DNA of 64,000 bases from Gallionellaceae bacterium (GCA_028714735.1 JAQTLU010000001.1:62001-126000); one strand, 5' to 3'. Counted from the first letter of the stretch, positions 1 through 9,901 are shown. The notes: generated by a model from the letters alone, not told the origin. Numbers and translations: made by a program.

Positions 1-492
1 GAGATCGGCTACAAGGTCTACAACATCTACGGCATCTGCCTCAGCAACATCGAGGTCTGGAACACCTCCATATTGCAGGACACCGCCGACGTATTCCTGA
101 TCCCCGACGAGCAGCATGAGCGCTGGACGACCGAACTGCTGCCGGTCTACCAGTACCGCATTTACGACAAGTTGCTCGAGGCGATCGAGTGGCACGACCG
201 CTCGCCATTGTTTTATGCCCTGACCGCCCTGCCCAGCCGGATCTACCAGGTGGTCAACAGCCGTGGTCAGGCCGACTGCCTGGCGTATCTGGCGAACGTG
301 CGCCAGGATCTGGCCGGCAAGGTCGGTTCGCGCGACGCCCTGTTCACCACCAACAAACTCAGCAAGCGCGGCGAGATCCTGCTGGCGCTGATATTCGACG
401 GCAAACTGGACGACGCCTACCGACTGGCCTGCATGAAGACACTTTCCCCCGAAGAATTTGGCCGGTTCGAGCAGGTCGCCTCGGCAACCTGA
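1..492 (+). CDS. C-terminal part of an unidentified protein (truncated by window edge)
   Basis: The reading frame is open from the first base and ends at 492, so only about the last 163 residues are seen and the true start lies outside. The visible part is rich in charged and aromatic residues, has no membrane segment, and contains motifs such as LPVYQYRIYDKLLEAIEWH. I do not recognise the family. It is followed after 41 bp by a sulfotransferase gene on the same strand, so the two may be co-transcribed and belong to the flagellar/glycan locus. No function is assigned. Confidence 0.6.
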   Translation, partial: EIGYKVYNIYGICLSNIEVWNTSILQDTADVFLIPDEQHERWTTELLPVYQYRIYDKLLEAIEWHDRSPLFYALTALPSRIYQVVNSRGQADCLAYLANVRQDLAGKVGSRDALFTTNKLSKRGEILLALIFDGKLDDAYRLACMKTLSPEEFGRFEQVASAT

Positions 493-533
493 CCGTGCAC
501 GCCGACTTTCACTCCGCCTAGCCCAGACAAAAC

Positions 534-1442
534 ATGCCAGCCGACTCCCAAAGCGTCCCGTTTTTCGTCCACATACCGAAGGCCGCAGGCTCGACCATAC
601 GGGCGCTCATTTCATTGAATTACGACAGCAACCGGGTCTTGTCCGTCTACGGCAACTTTCCCCAGATCGTCGCCACCCTGGCGGACAACATCGGCAACAA
701 GGACCGGTTCGACCTGATCCAGGGCCATATGCCCTATGGCTCCCACTACCAGTTGAACATCCGGAATCCGAGGTACTTCGTCTTCCTGCGCGATCCGGTC
801 GAAAGGATGTTTTCCGACATCGCCTACAGCATCCGGTCGCCCCACCATGGTTTCCACCACATGCTGGCCGGCGAGGGCAGAACCCAGGCCGAGATCCTGG
901 ACATCGCCAAGGGTATCCACTATTACCGCAACAACATGACCAACTACATCAGCGGCCTGTACTTCACCCGGCAAGCCGACCTGAGCGATCTGCACCGCGC
1001 GATCGACAACCTGTGGAAGAGCGAACTGGTCGGATTATCGAGCACCTTCGAGGAATCGCTGCTGGTGATGGCCAAGTTGCTGGGCTGGAAAAAGGTGATC
1101 GCCGAGCGCTTGAACACCTCGCCCGGCAAGATCGAGATCACCGATGAATTACGCGCCTCGGCCAATCAGGTATTGACCCTCGACCACGCCCTGTATGCCG
1201 TGGCCAGGGACATCTCCGAACAGAAAATCGGCAAATACGGCAGTTTCCTCAAGGAGGCTGCCGAGCAATTGCGCGAAATCTATCGGGCGCAGAAGAAACT
1301 GGCACCGGAACGGGAATACGAAGGCCATATGGTCGGTGAAGAACTACCACTGCATGAGCAACTGGAGGCCATGGTCTCCGCCTCCTCGCCTTTGGGCCGC
1401 TGGATCAACGAAATCACTCCGGCAACCCCAATCAGACGCTGA
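534..1442 (+). CDS. Sulfotransferase family protein
   Basis: A 302-residue protein with the two PAPS-binding signatures of sulfotransferases. HIPKAAGST near residue 13 corresponds to the 5'-phosphosulfate loop, and RDPVERMFSD near residue 86 corresponds to the 3'-phosphate binding segment. No signal peptide or membrane segment is visible, so it should act in the cytoplasm and transfer sulfate from PAPS to a carbohydrate or other hydroxyl. The ATG at 534 has no clear Shine-Dalgarno. The gene converges with the dehydrogenase/epimerase gene and overlaps its end by 11 bp. Its position beside a presumed flagellin-glycan operon makes a sugar acceptor likely, but the acceptor is unknown. Confidence 0.8.
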   Translation: MPADSQSVPFFVHIPKAAGSTIRALISLNYDSNRVLSVYGNFPQIVATLADNIGNKDRFDLIQGHMPYGSHYQLNIRNPRYFVFLRDPVERMFSDIAYSIRSPHHGFHHMLAGEGRTQAEILDIAKGIHYYRNNMTNYISGLYFTRQADLSDLHRAIDNLWKSELVGLSSTFEESLLVMAKLLGWKKVIAERLNTSPGKIEITDELRASANQVLTLDHALYAVARDISEQKIGKYGSFLKEAAEQLREIYRAQKKLAPEREYEGHMVGEELPLHEQLEAMVSASSPLGRWINEITPATPIRR

Positions 1443-2445
1443 GGAAATAACGCAGTGTCCGTTCGAAGCCGACCGCCGGCGAGGTGGTCGACCGCCAGTT
1501 CAAGTGCCCGATCTTGGCGATATCGAAGTGGCCATTCGAGCGCACGTTGGCACGAACCTCCTTGCCCTTGGTCGGCAGGATCACCTGGGTCCCCTGCCTG
1601 GGTGCCAACCGGGCCAGCAGTTCGGCCAGTTCGAGTATGGTCATCTCCGAGTCCATGCCGACGTTGTAGGCGGCGCCCGATTCGCCTTGCAGCAAGACCG
1701 CCAGGAAGGCGGCCGTGGCATCGGCCACGTAGCAGAACGGCCGGCTGTCCATGCCGTCGCCGGTCAACGAGATATCCCGCCCGGCCAGCACGTCGGCGAC
1801 GAAATCCGCAAATACCCGGCCATCATCCAGTGCGACCCCCGGCCCGTAGGTATGGGATATGCGCGCGATGCCGGTAGGCACCCCGTACTGGCGGGCATAG
1901 GCGGCGCACAATGCCTCGCCCATGCGCTTGCCTTCCGAGTAGCAGGCGCGGGGGTCGAGCGGGTCCTGGGGGCCGAAATCCGTCTCGGCGATCGGCCGCG
2001 TGCCCGCCCCCTGGCCATACACCGTGCCGCTGCTCAGGAACAGCAGGCGCGCCCCGGCCGCCCTGGCCAGGTCGAGTACGTTCAGGGTACCGAGCGTGTT
2101 GGCCCGGGCCGTACCCACCGGATCATGCAGGTAATGCCTCGGGCTGGCCGGGCTGGCGGCGTGGACGATGAAATCGACCTGGCCGATCCCGGACATCGGC
2201 GCACATACATCCTGGACCAGTGGAACGAAATCCGCCCGGCCTGACAGATGGGGAAACCTGCCGCGCAGCCTGCCCAGATCGCGCCCCAGCGCGCATATCG
2301 CAACCGGCTCCTGCTGCCCCTGCTCGTTCAGCCAGGAGAAGAATTCGACCAGGTAGGCGGCCAGGAAACCGGAGGCGCCGGTGATCAGCACCCGCTTTCC
2401 GGCGAAGCGCTGCCAATCCTGCCGGGTGGCATGGATGGCGGCCAT
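1432..2445 (-). CDS. NAD-dependent epimerase/dehydratase (extended SDR) of the flagellar glycan operon
   Basis: A 337-residue extended short-chain dehydrogenase. The nucleotide-binding glycine motif appears as GASGFLAAYL near residues 23-32, and the catalytic Tyr-x3-Lys as YSEGK near residue 168, preceded by the SSGTVYG segment. The family includes UDP-glucuronate decarboxylases, CDP-paratose synthases and 4-ketohexose reductases. It is the last gene of the run that begins with the CDP-glucose genes, so a 4-keto reduction or epimerisation of a CDP-dideoxyhexose is plausible. The exact reaction cannot be read from the sequence. It lies 39 bp after the HAD gene and its end overlaps the convergent sulfotransferase gene. 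Confidence 0.85.
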   Translation of the reverse strand: MAAIHATRQDWQRFAGKRVLITGASGFLAAYLVEFFSWLNEQGQQEPVAICALGRDLGRLRGRFPHLSGRADFVPLVQDVCAPMSGIGQVDFIVHAASPASPRHYLHDPVGTARANTLGTLNVLDLARAAGARLLFLSSGTVYGQGAGTRPIAETDFGPQDPLDPRACYSEGKRMGEALCAAYARQYGVPTGIARISHTYGPGVALDDGRVFADFVADVLAGRDISLTGDGMDSRPFCYVADATAAFLAVLLQGESGAAYNVGMDSEMTILELAELLARLAPRQGTQVILPTKGKEVRANVRSNGHFDIAKIGHLNWRSTTSPAVGFERTLRYFLSV

Positions 2446-2484
2446 ATCCTCGGCGATGACGGGGTGGCGGCGCGGCTCGATGAT

Positions 2485-3138
2485 TCAGTCCTCCCTGCGC
2501 CCGAACATCCCGCTCAGCCCGCTGGGCGTATCCAGATGCCGCCAATGCGCCGGGGTATCGACGAACTCGCCATAGCCCCAATGTGCTGCGACAAATTGGA
2601 TTTCGTTCGCCTGCGCCGCCCAGCCATCCTCGGCCTTGTCGCCGATGTAGACCGTCTGTGCCGGAACGGCACCGTTGAGGAGCAAAATTTCACGCAGCAT
2701 CGCCGTCTTGTCGGCCAGCCGGGGCTGAAAACCGTCCAGCGCCCATACCGAGGCGAACAGGCTCTGCCAGCCCAGGTGAGCGAGGATCAACCGGGTCGGC
2801 AGGATACGTTTGTTGGTCGCCAGGGAAAGCGCATGACCTGCTGCCTTCAATTCCGCCAGCACCTCGGCCACACCCGCATACGGCAGCGAGTCGCGGTAGC
2901 CCTCGGTGTCGTAATATTTCTTGAACGACTCCGTCATGGCGGCAATGGCCGTGTCATCCCGTATCCCGGTCAGGGTCTGCAGCGTCTGGGCCAGGGGCGG
3001 CCCGATCAGTTGCTCGCCGAGAGGCACACGAGGCGGCACGCCTGCGTCATGCAAGACCTTGCCGAAACAGGCCAGTATGCTGGGCGCGGAATCGATCAGC
3101 GTGCCATCGAGATCGAAGATCAATTGTTTGCAGGGCAT
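2485..3138 (-). CDS. HAD-superfamily phosphatase (phosphoglycolate-phosphatase-like)
   Basis: A 217-residue HAD hydrolase. Motif I is FDLDGT near the N-terminus (both aspartates present), motif II is the ATNK segment, and motif IV is GDKAED. The start was set at the ATG at 3138 because the residues upstream in frame have shadow-like composition and the protein then begins directly with the HAD core. In the operon it follows the NeuB-like synthase, whose products in the sialic-acid-like pathways are made through a phosphatase step. It may therefore dephosphorylate a 9-carbon sugar or an intermediate; this is inference. It lies 13 bp downstream of the methyltransferase. Confidence 0.8.
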   Translation of the reverse strand: MPCKQLIFDLDGTLIDSAPSILACFGKVLHDAGVPPRVPLGEQLIGPPLAQTLQTLTGIRDDTAIAAMTESFKKYYDTEGYRDSLPYAGVAEVLAELKAAGHALSLATNKRILPTRLILAHLGWQSLFASVWALDGFQPRLADKTAMLREILLLNGAVPAQTVYIGDKAEDGWAAQANEIQFVAAHWGYGEFVDTPAHWRHLDTPSGLSGMFGRRED

Positions 3139-3151
3139 GCGAGACACGGCT

Positions 3152-4180
3152 TCAATCCATTTCGTAGATAGCGTCCAGGCCGACCAGTTTGACCGGGGCG
3201 GCCGCGGTGGCCTGCAGACCCTGGCTGATCTCGTCCTTGAATCGCATGCTGGCAATCAGTATGGGCAACCCGGCGAACCGGGCCGGGTCATAGGCCTGAA
3301 CCAGATGTTTTTCGGTAACCCGCTCGCCCACCCGGCCGGGATCCGAATCCACCAGGGCCGCCACCGGCAGTTGGTCCAACACAGGCAAGACACAGTTTCT
3401 GAAATCGCCACCCAGGCCGTAGACCACGAACGGGCCATCCAGGCACAGCCGGAAGCGGTCGAGCAGGCGCGCGTTCTTTTCCTGGCCAGCCAAGGCCCGG
3501 CGGGCCGTGACCCGCAGGCTGTCGGCATAGACGGGCGACTCGTAATGCCCGCTGGACAGGGACTCGATGGCCAGCCCGGCATGCTCGAACAAGGCCGACA
3601 ACGAGGCAGCGGAAAAGAAATGCAGATGCTCCGGATGGCTATCCCAGTCGCGCAGGGGGTGGCCGGCAGAATTAGGCACCTCGACCAGCAGGGTGCCCGC
3701 ACTGTCGAGCAGGCCGGCCCAATGGCCGATCTCCGCGCCGATGTCGGGTATGTGCTCCAGCACGTGGAACGAGAGCAGGAGGTCGAATCCGCCTTCCGAC
3801 AGCTTCGCCGCCGGCTGGTTCAGGACCCGGTCCAGGCGGGTGGCGGCGATCCCGGCGTCGAGGGAGATTTCCAGCCCGACATATTCGACATCGGCGAGTC
3901 CTTTCACCATCGCGCCAAACTCGCCCTCCGCACAACCCACCTCCAGGATGCGGCAGCGATCCTTCAATAACGCTTGGACGCTGGCGATCCGGTCGGCGAA
4001 TTTGCGCTGCAACTGCCTTGCCGGCACCCGGTTGCGGCCGGACATGCCCGAGTAGTCGCAGGCCTCGCCACCCGTGCCGGCAACCCGCCAGCGATGGCCG
4101 CAACACGGACAGGCGAAATGGGACTCGGGACGGTTATGCGCCGTCGCCTCCGCGTGCCCGCAGCACGGACACGCCGTCAT
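3152..4180 (-). CDS. SAM-dependent methyltransferase with N-terminal zinc-finger-like motif, sugar C-methyltransferase-like
   Basis: A 342-residue protein. The first 30 residues carry two CPCCGH motifs typical of a zinc ribbon. The SAM-binding motif I is ILEVGCAEGEFG, followed by a FHVLEHIPD motif typical of Methyltransf_23-type enzymes. The C-terminal third (VVYGLGGDFRNCVLPVL) looks like the small Rossmann domain at the end of sugar C-methyltransferases. The start at 4180 overlaps the stop of the TPP enzyme (ATGA), indicating translational coupling. A branched or methylated deoxysugar would fit the neighbouring ddh genes. The substrate is inferred, not shown. Confidence 0.8.
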   Translation of the reverse strand: MTACPCCGHAEATAHNRPESHFACPCCGHRWRVAGTGGEACDYSGMSGRNRVPARQLQRKFADRIASVQALLKDRCRILEVGCAEGEFGAMVKGLADVEYVGLEISLDAGIAATRLDRVLNQPAAKLSEGGFDLLLSFHVLEHIPDIGAEIGHWAGLLDSAGTLLVEVPNSAGHPLRDWDSHPEHLHFFSAASLSALFEHAGLAIESLSSGHYESPVYADSLRVTARRALAGQEKNARLLDRFRLCLDGPFVVYGLGGDFRNCVLPVLDQLPVAALVDSDPGRVGERVTEKHLVQAYDPARFAGLPILIASMRFKDEISQGLQATAAAPVKLVGLDAIYEMD

Positions 4181-6012
4181 TGCGTCCGGCCCCTCGCCTG
4201 CAGCGAGGCCGGCAGCAGATCGACCTGCATCTCCGCCTGGAGCGTTTCCAGCGGCAACAACGGCGACATGTCCTCCAGCGGCATGGAGATCATGCTGCCG
4301 TCCGGCTGCGGGATCGCCGCCACCTTCGGCCACAAGGTCTCGTCCGGCATCAGCATGACCTCGCAGATGAAGGGACCGGGCTCCTGCAACGCCCGCTGCA
4401 CCCCCTCGCGCAAGCCCGCCGCGTCCTCGATGCGCATGGCGGGGATGCCGTAGGCACGGGCGAGTTTCTGCAGGTCAGGTAGGTTCAATCCGCCTTCCGG
4501 ACCCGTGGCCACATAGCGGCCCTGGAAGTAGTTACGCTGGGTATTGCGGATGGAGGCATAGCCCTGGTTGTTCATCAGGAACAGCACGATGGGCAGATCG
4601 AGGCCGCGCAGGGTGGCGAGTTCCTGGATATTGAGTTGCAGGCTGCCGTCGCTCTCGATCGCCACCATGCGCTGCCGTCCGGCGGCGAGGCAGGCGCCGA
4701 TGGCCGCCGGCAGGCCGTAGCCCATGGCACCGAGGCCCGAGGTCAGGAAAACCCGCTGGCCCGGCTTGTTGCGGAAGGCCGTGTAGAACGCCTCCACGCC
4801 CAGGCCGGAACTGCCGGTGACGATCAGGGTGTCCTCGGCGATCGCGTCCGACAGGACATCGGTGAAGTGGTAGTGGCTGATCGGCCCGGCGACCGGGAAT
4901 GGCTCGCCGTCCATCACCGGATAGCGTTGTTTCCAGCCCTGGCAATGCGCCAGCCAGTCCGCCCGGTCGCGCCGATGGGCCGGGGCCGCGGCGAGCAGGG
5001 CATCGATGGTGCGCCCCGCATCCGCCTGTACGGGCACATCGATCGCCATGTCCAGCTTGGCCAGTTCGTGCGCATCCACGTCGACCACCACCTTCTTCGC
5101 GGCGCGGGCGAAGTTGCGTGGGTTATAGGCGGTCACCACGTTGTCCAGGCGGCAGCCGATGGCAATCAGCAGGTCGCAGTTCTGCACCGCGAAGTTCGCT
5201 GCACGCAACGCCACCACGCCCGGCTTGCCCACGCACAGCGGATGCCCGTGCGGAATCAGGTCCATGGCGTTCCAGGTCGTCACGACCGGGACGTTCAGGG
5301 TCTCGTACAGCCGCTTGAACTCCTCGGCCGCGCCGGCCAGGCGGATACCGTGTCCAGCCAGTATCAGGGGCCGCTCGGCCTGGTCCAGCAGTTCGAGTAT
5401 CCGGGTAATTTGGCGATCATCCGGGTGCAAATCGGTATCCGGCATTTCCGCCGTATAGCCGACCAGTTCGTCCGGGCAGACCTGGCTGGCCTGGACGTCG
5501 AGCGGCACATCCAGCCAGACCGGGCCCTGCCGCCCCTCGCGCGCCAAGGTCAGCGCCTTTTCCAGGTGATAGCGCACCTGCAGGGGGTCATCCAGGGTCA
5601 CCGCATACTTGGTGACGGGCCGCACCATCGCGACGATATCAACTTCCTGCACGCCCATCTGGCGGACGCCGCTGTCGCCCAGCCGGTCGGCGCGCTTGAC
5701 CTGTCCGGAAATGACCAGCATGGGCACCGACTCGATCCAGGCCCCCGCCACGCCGGTGATCGCGTTGGTCGCTCCCGGCCCGGTGGTCACCAGGGCCACG
5801 CCCAGGTTCTCGTTGACGCGGGCGTAGGCCTCGGCGGCGATCGAACAGGCCTGCTCGTGATGGTTCGGCACGAAATCGAGGTCCGGATTGAGTCCCAGCG
5901 CATCGACCAGATACATGGCCCCGCCCCCGGGCAGGACGAAGACATGCTTCACGCCCTCGGCGGCAAGGCGCGCCATGATGTAGTCGGCCACCCGTATCGT
6001 AGCGCCCATCAT
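4177..6012 (-). CDS. Thiamine-pyrophosphate-dependent enzyme, acetolactate-synthase-like (YerE-type candidate)
   Basis: A 611-residue protein with the full three-domain layout of acetolactate synthase/pyruvate oxidase enzymes. The N-terminal pyrimidine-binding domain has the catalytic Glu in NHHEQACSIAAEAYAR. A central domain follows, and then the C-terminal PP-binding domain with SDGSLQLN and a downstream NNQGY. Biosynthetic IlvB normally sits with ilvN/ilvC; here all neighbours are sugar genes. In the yersiniose pathway YerE, a TPP enzyme of this family, adds a two-carbon unit from pyruvate to a CDP-4-keto-3,6-dideoxyhexose, and the ddhABC products made here would supply that acceptor. The role is inferred. 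ATGA overlaps occur at both ends. Confidence 0.85.
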   Translation of the reverse strand: MMGATIRVADYIMARLAAEGVKHVFVLPGGGAMYLVDALGLNPDLDFVPNHHEQACSIAAEAYARVNENLGVALVTTGPGATNAITGVAGAWIESVPMLVISGQVKRADRLGDSGVRQMGVQEVDIVAMVRPVTKYAVTLDDPLQVRYHLEKALTLAREGRQGPVWLDVPLDVQASQVCPDELVGYTAEMPDTDLHPDDRQITRILELLDQAERPLILAGHGIRLAGAAEEFKRLYETLNVPVVTTWNAMDLIPHGHPLCVGKPGVVALRAANFAVQNCDLLIAIGCRLDNVVTAYNPRNFARAAKKVVVDVDAHELAKLDMAIDVPVQADAGRTIDALLAAAPAHRRDRADWLAHCQGWKQRYPVMDGEPFPVAGPISHYHFTDVLSDAIAEDTLIVTGSSGLGVEAFYTAFRNKPGQRVFLTSGLGAMGYGLPAAIGACLAAGRQRMVAIESDGSLQLNIQELATLRGLDLPIVLFLMNNQGYASIRNTQRNYFQGRYVATGPEGGLNLPDLQKLARAYGIPAMRIEDAAGLREGVQRALQEPGPFICEVMLMPDETLWPKVAAIPQPDGSMISMPLEDMSPLLPLETLQAEMQVDLLPASLQARGRTQ

Positions 6013-7517
6013 TGCATCCAGTGGGTCAGCAGGGTCTTGCGGTTCTTGTTGGCCTGGATCGCCTCATCCGTGTAGTAGGAATCATCCTTGTAGTGAGTCG
6101 AGGAGATTTCCTCGAACACGGCGCCGCCCGGGCTGTAGAACCTGTGCCGCACCCCACGGTCGACCATGATCACGTCACCCGGACTGTAGGTTTCCTCCAC
6201 GCCATCCAGCGCGATCTGCATCTCGCCATGCAGGATATGGAAGGTCTCTTCCTTCTTCAGGTGGTACTGCTCCGGATGGGTCTGGCCGGGCAGCATGACG
6301 ATCAGTTTCTTACAATATTCCCGGTTCACCACGGTAATCAGCACCAGGCCGTAGTCATCGAACTGTTCCAGGCCGTAATGGTGCGAGATCTCCAGGTCGG
6401 CCTTGCCTGGCACGATGACATGGCCATCGCGCAGCAGGGCCTTGACCCGCTGCACGATCTCGTAGACCTTCTGGCGGGTGTCGTTGCAGCGTACATTGGC
6501 GTCGTCGAGGGCTGCCTTCTCAGGGATGTCCCGGGTAGCCTCGAACTTGGCATATTTCGACCAGTCGTTCGCCGTGACCTGGTTTTCCTGGGGCGGGAAG
6601 GCCATGAATACGTCGGCATCCGTGATTGTTTCCCCGGCCCGTATCGGCCGCCTGGCAAATACCCCCCGACGCAGCGAACGCAGGCTCGCCATCTCGGCTG
6701 CGCCCGCCTCGGCCCGGACCGTGTCCGCCAGACCGCACATCTCATAGGCACGCTGTGCGGCCTGCAGCCAGGCCGCCACCTGCCTGGGCGTGGCCGAGTA
6801 ATTGTTCAGCGGCCACGACTCGGTGGGTACGCCGACATGCTTCTCGAATATCCTGGCGCCCTTGGCGACCGCCATCTGGACGGCCTCGCAGTTGTCCGGC
6901 GGCTCGTGCGTCGAGTAGCCGATCGCCACCTTGCGGTAGCGCGCCTTGAGCAGGTCGATCTGGTTCAACTGGAGATGATCGGTCGGGGTCGGGTATTCGC
7001 CCACGCAATGCATCAGGCTGATGGACTTGCTGCGATGCTGGAAGTAGCTCACCACCCGGTCGATATCCTCCAGGCCGGCGCCCGCGGTCGAGGCGATGAT
7101 CGGCTTGTCCACCCTGGCGATCCGCTCCAGCAGGGGCCAGTCAGTCATGGAGCAGCTGGCGATCTTGACGATGTCGAAGCCATGTTCCTCGATCTTGTCC
7201 ACCGAGGCTTCGTCGAAGGCGGTACACATCGGGATGAAATTCCAGCGCCGCATCTCATCCACCATGCGCCGGAAGTCGTCGTCAGCGATGCGCGTCTCCA
7301 GGAAACGCCTGACGTATTTGACGTCGGTACGATCGCGGAAATCGGGGTGTACGAAGGTGTCCAGATTGCGGTACTGCAATTTGAACGCGAAGCGGAACGG
7401 AAACTCCTTCACCACGGCGCCGAACTCGCGGATGATCCTCAGGCCATGCTCGGGATCGCCCATGTGGTTGTTGGCCATCTCCAGCACGAAGAGCGGCGTC
7501 GGTATGGTTACAGCCAT
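6009..7517 (-). CDS. NeuB-family (sialic-acid-synthase-like) enzyme fused to SAF and cupin domains
   Basis: A 502-residue protein, longer than the usual 330-350 residues of NeuB/PseI/LegI. Residues 1-260 form the aldolase barrel, with IGYSTHEPP and EKHVGVP motifs. Residues about 285-345 resemble the SAF/antifreeze-like domain (RRPIRAGETITDADV). Residues about 385-480 form a cupin with metal-ligand-like residues in HPEQYHLKKEETFHILHG and VRHRFYS. NeuB enzymes condense phosphoenolpyruvate with a 6-carbon sugar to give nonulosonic acids, common flagellin decorations. A GAGGAG ribosome-binding site precedes the ATG. Whether the cupin adds an isomerase activity is unknown. Confidence 0.87.
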   Translation of the reverse strand: MAVTIPTPLFVLEMANNHMGDPEHGLRIIREFGAVVKEFPFRFAFKLQYRNLDTFVHPDFRDRTDVKYVRRFLETRIADDDFRRMVDEMRRWNFIPMCTAFDEASVDKIEEHGFDIVKIASCSMTDWPLLERIARVDKPIIASTAGAGLEDIDRVVSYFQHRSKSISLMHCVGEYPTPTDHLQLNQIDLLKARYRKVAIGYSTHEPPDNCEAVQMAVAKGARIFEKHVGVPTESWPLNNYSATPRQVAAWLQAAQRAYEMCGLADTVRAEAGAAEMASLRSLRRGVFARRPIRAGETITDADVFMAFPPQENQVTANDWSKYAKFEATRDIPEKAALDDANVRCNDTRQKVYEIVQRVKALLRDGHVIVPGKADLEISHHYGLEQFDDYGLVLITVVNREYCKKLIVMLPGQTHPEQYHLKKEETFHILHGEMQIALDGVEETYSPGDVIMVDRGVRHRFYSPGGAVFEEISSTHYKDDSYYTDEAIQANKNRKTLLTHWMQ

Positions 7518-7541
7518 AAACAGTCTCCTCAGTAATTCCAG

Positions 7542-8852
7542 TTACCAGCCGTGGCCGAAAAACTCGGCGATCTTCTGGCTGGTGAATATCAGTTGATCCT
7601 CCGCCAGGCCCGGATAGACCCCCACCCAGAAGGTATCCCGCATCACCCGGTCGGTGTTCGGCAGTTCGCCCACCCGGCGGTAATGCTGATTGGCGAAATA
7701 CGGCTGCCGGGTCAGGTTGCCGGCAAACAGCAGGCGGGTGCCGATGCGGTGCTGCTCAAGGTAGCGCAGAAGATCGACGCGGTTCACGCCCGCCGACTCC
7801 CGCAACGTCAGCGGCAGGCCGAACCAGGACGGCCGGGAGCCCGGCGTGGCGGCCGGCAGGATCAGGAATTCCTCCAGCACCGACAAGCGTTCGCGAAGGA
7901 AATCGAAATTGCGCCGGCGCGCCTCGACGAAGCCCGGCAGCCGGTCCATCTGGGCCAGGCCGCAGGCGGCCTGCATGTCGGTGATCTTGAGGTTGTAGCC
8001 GACGTGGGAATAGACGTACTTGTGGTCGTAGCCCTCCGGCAGGTCGCCCAGTTGCCAGCAGTAACGCCGGCCGCAGGTGTTGTCCTTGCCGGGCGGGCAC
8101 CAGCAGTCACGGCCCCAGTCGCGGATCGATTCGATGGCCCGGATCAGGGTGTCGTCGCTGGTGAACACCGCGCCGCCCTCGCCCATGGTGATGTGGTGCG
8201 CCGGGTAGAAACTCAGCGTGCCGATGTGGCCGTAGGTGCCGACGTGACGGCCCTGCCAGGTCGAGCCGAGGGCGTCGCAGCAGTCCTCGATCACCCAGAG
8301 GTCGTGCTTGCGCGCCAGTGCCATCACGGCATCGAGGTCGAACGGGTTGCCCAGGGTGTGGGCCAGCATGATGGCGCGGGTCCGCGGCGAGACGGCCGCC
8401 TCCAACTGGCTGACGTCGATGTTGTAGGTGCCAAGCTGGACGTCGACGAACACCGGCGTCATGCCGTAGAGCAGGATCGGATTCACGGTGGTCGGGAAGC
8501 CGGCGGCCACGGTGATCACCTCGTCGCCGGCCTTGAGCGCACGCTCGCCGAGCAGGGGCGAGGTCAGCGCGGCGAACGCCGTCAGGTTGGCCGAGGAGCC
8601 GGAATTGACGGTGCGGACATGGCTGCAGCCGATGAACTCGCCCAGGCGCTTTTCCAGCGCCTCGTTGAAGCGCCCGGTGGTCAGCCAGCCGTCCAGGCAG
8701 GCGTCCACCATGCTGACGAATTCCTCCGAGCCGAGCACCTTGCCGGACACCGGTACGGCATCCTGGCCGGGCCGGAACGGCGCCGGCGTCGTGCGCACCG
8801 TAGCGTAGGCGCGCACCTGTTCGAGTATGGCCTGGCGCTCGGCGTCGCTCAT
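7542..8852 (-). CDS. ddhC: CDP-4-dehydro-6-deoxyglucose 3-dehydrase (E1, RfbH/DdhC)
   Basis: A 436-residue aminotransferase-fold enzyme that removes the 3-hydroxyl of CDP-4-keto-6-deoxyglucose using PMP and a [2Fe-2S] cluster. The diagnostic features are present: histidine 220 ([13 protein letters not shown]) replaces the PLP lysine, and Cys192, Cys250, Cys252 and Cys260 fit the known C-X57-C-X-C-X7-C cluster motif. The start at 8852 overlaps the ddhB stop (ATGA); the long in-frame extension upstream is a shadow of ddhB. The partner reductase E3 (ddhD/ascD) is not in the window and must be supplied from elsewhere if the enzyme is active. Confidence 0.95.
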   Translation of the reverse strand: MSDAERQAILEQVRAYATVRTTPAPFRPGQDAVPVSGKVLGSEEFVSMVDACLDGWLTTGRFNEALEKRLGEFIGCSHVRTVNSGSSANLTAFAALTSPLLGERALKAGDEVITVAAGFPTTVNPILLYGMTPVFVDVQLGTYNIDVSQLEAAVSPRTRAIMLAHTLGNPFDLDAVMALARKHDLWVIEDCCDALGSTWQGRHVGTYGHIGTLSFYPAHHITMGEGGAVFTSDDTLIRAIESIRDWGRDCWCPPGKDNTCGRRYCWQLGDLPEGYDHKYVYSHVGYNLKITDMQAACGLAQMDRLPGFVEARRRNFDFLRERLSVLEEFLILPAATPGSRPSWFGLPLTLRESAGVNRVDLLRYLEQHRIGTRLLFAGNLTRQPYFANQHYRRVGELPNTDRVMRDTFWVGVYPGLAEDQLIFTSQKIAEFFGHGW

Positions 8853-9901
8853 GCACCTGCCGCCATGTAACGGTCGATCTGGTCGAGCGTGTATGCGCGC
8901 ATGTCGGCGCCGGCCAGCCAGGCCCGATGCCACTCGACCACCCGTGCCAGCGCCGCATCGGTGTCGTATTTCGGCCGCCAGCCCAGGCGGATCCGCGCCT
9001 TGCTGCTGTCCAGCCGGAGCAGGCCGGCTTCGTGCGGATGCTCGGCGCCGTCGGCCTGCCAGGCCGCGCCTTCGCCCCACAGGGCCGCCAGGCGGTCGAG
9101 CAATGCGCCGACCGGATGCATGTCGGCATCGGCGGGACCGAAGTTCCAGGCCTCGGCATCCTGTCCGGCATGCAGCCTTTCCGCCAGTTGCAGATAGCCG
9201 GCCAGGGGTTCCAGGACATACTGCCAGGGCCGCACGGCCTCCGGGTAGCGCACCGGCAGCGGCGTGCCGTCCTGCCAGGCGCGCAGGGCATCCGGGACCA
9301 GGCGGTCGGCGGCCCAGTCGCCGCCGCCGATGACATTGCCGGCGCGCGCGCTCGCCACCGCGACGCCCTGGCCGGCCAGGAAGGAGGCGCGCCAGGACGC
9401 CGTGACGATCTCGGCGCAAGCCTTGCTGGCCGAATAGGGGTCGCGGCCGCCGAGCGCCTCGTCCTCCCGGTATGGCCAGTGCCACTCCCGGTTCTCGTAG
9501 CATTTGTCGCTGGTGACCACCACCACGGCCCTGACCGAGGGCGTGCTGCGCACCGCCTCCAGCACGTTCATGGTGCCGACCACGTTGCTGGTCATGGTCC
9601 CGACCGGGTCGACATAGCCCTGTCTGACCAGGGCCTGCGCGGCGAGATGGAAGACGATCTCGGGCCGGGCTTCGGCCATGGCCGCCTGCATGCTGTCCAG
9701 GTCGCGGATGTCGCCCTCGACGTGGCGCATCGCCTCACCCACCCGCGCCACCTGGAACAGCGCCGGCCGGGTCGCCGCCGGCAGGGCATAGCCGTGCACC
9801 TCCGCGCCCAGTTGCTGCAGCCACAGGCTGAGCCAGCCGCCCTTGAAGCCGGTGTGTCCGGTGACCAGGACTTTCCGGCCGGACCAGAATCCGGGCGTCA
9901 T
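8849..9901 (-). CDS. ddhB: CDP-glucose 4,6-dehydratase
   Basis: A 350-residue extended SDR. It begins [15 protein letters not shown], with the NAD-binding motif [10 protein letters not shown] typical of RfbG/DdhB and a YSASK catalytic motif. It converts CDP-glucose to CDP-4-keto-6-deoxyglucose, the second step after DdhA. The start at 9901 was chosen because it overlaps the ddhA stop (ATGA) and matches the usual N-terminus of the family; an earlier in-frame start would intrude 12 codons into ddhA. Translation is coupled on both sides. Confidence 0.95.
   Translation of the reverse strand: MTPGFWSGRKVLVTGHTGFKGGWLSLWLQQLGAEVHGYALPAATRPALFQVARVGEAMRHVEGDIRDLDSMQAAMAEARPEIVFHLAAQALVRQGYVDPVGTMTSNVVGTMNVLEAVRSTPSVRAVVVVTSDKCYENREWHWPYREDEALGGRDPYSASKACAEIVTASWRASFLAGQGVAVASARAGNVIGGGDWAADRLVPDALRAWQDGTPLPVRYPEAVRPWQYVLEPLAGYLQLAERLHAGQDAEAWNFGPADADMHPVGALLDRLAALWGEGAAWQADGAEHPHEAGLLRLDSSKARIRLGWRPKYDTDAALARVVEWHRAWLAGADMRAYTLDQIDRYMAAGA

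Noticed and set aside
4177-6012. Assignment of the TPP enzyme as biosynthetic acetolactate synthase (ilvB)
   Set aside because: No ilvN or ilvC nearby, and both neighbours are sugar genes with coupled translation, so a sugar-pathway role is more likely.
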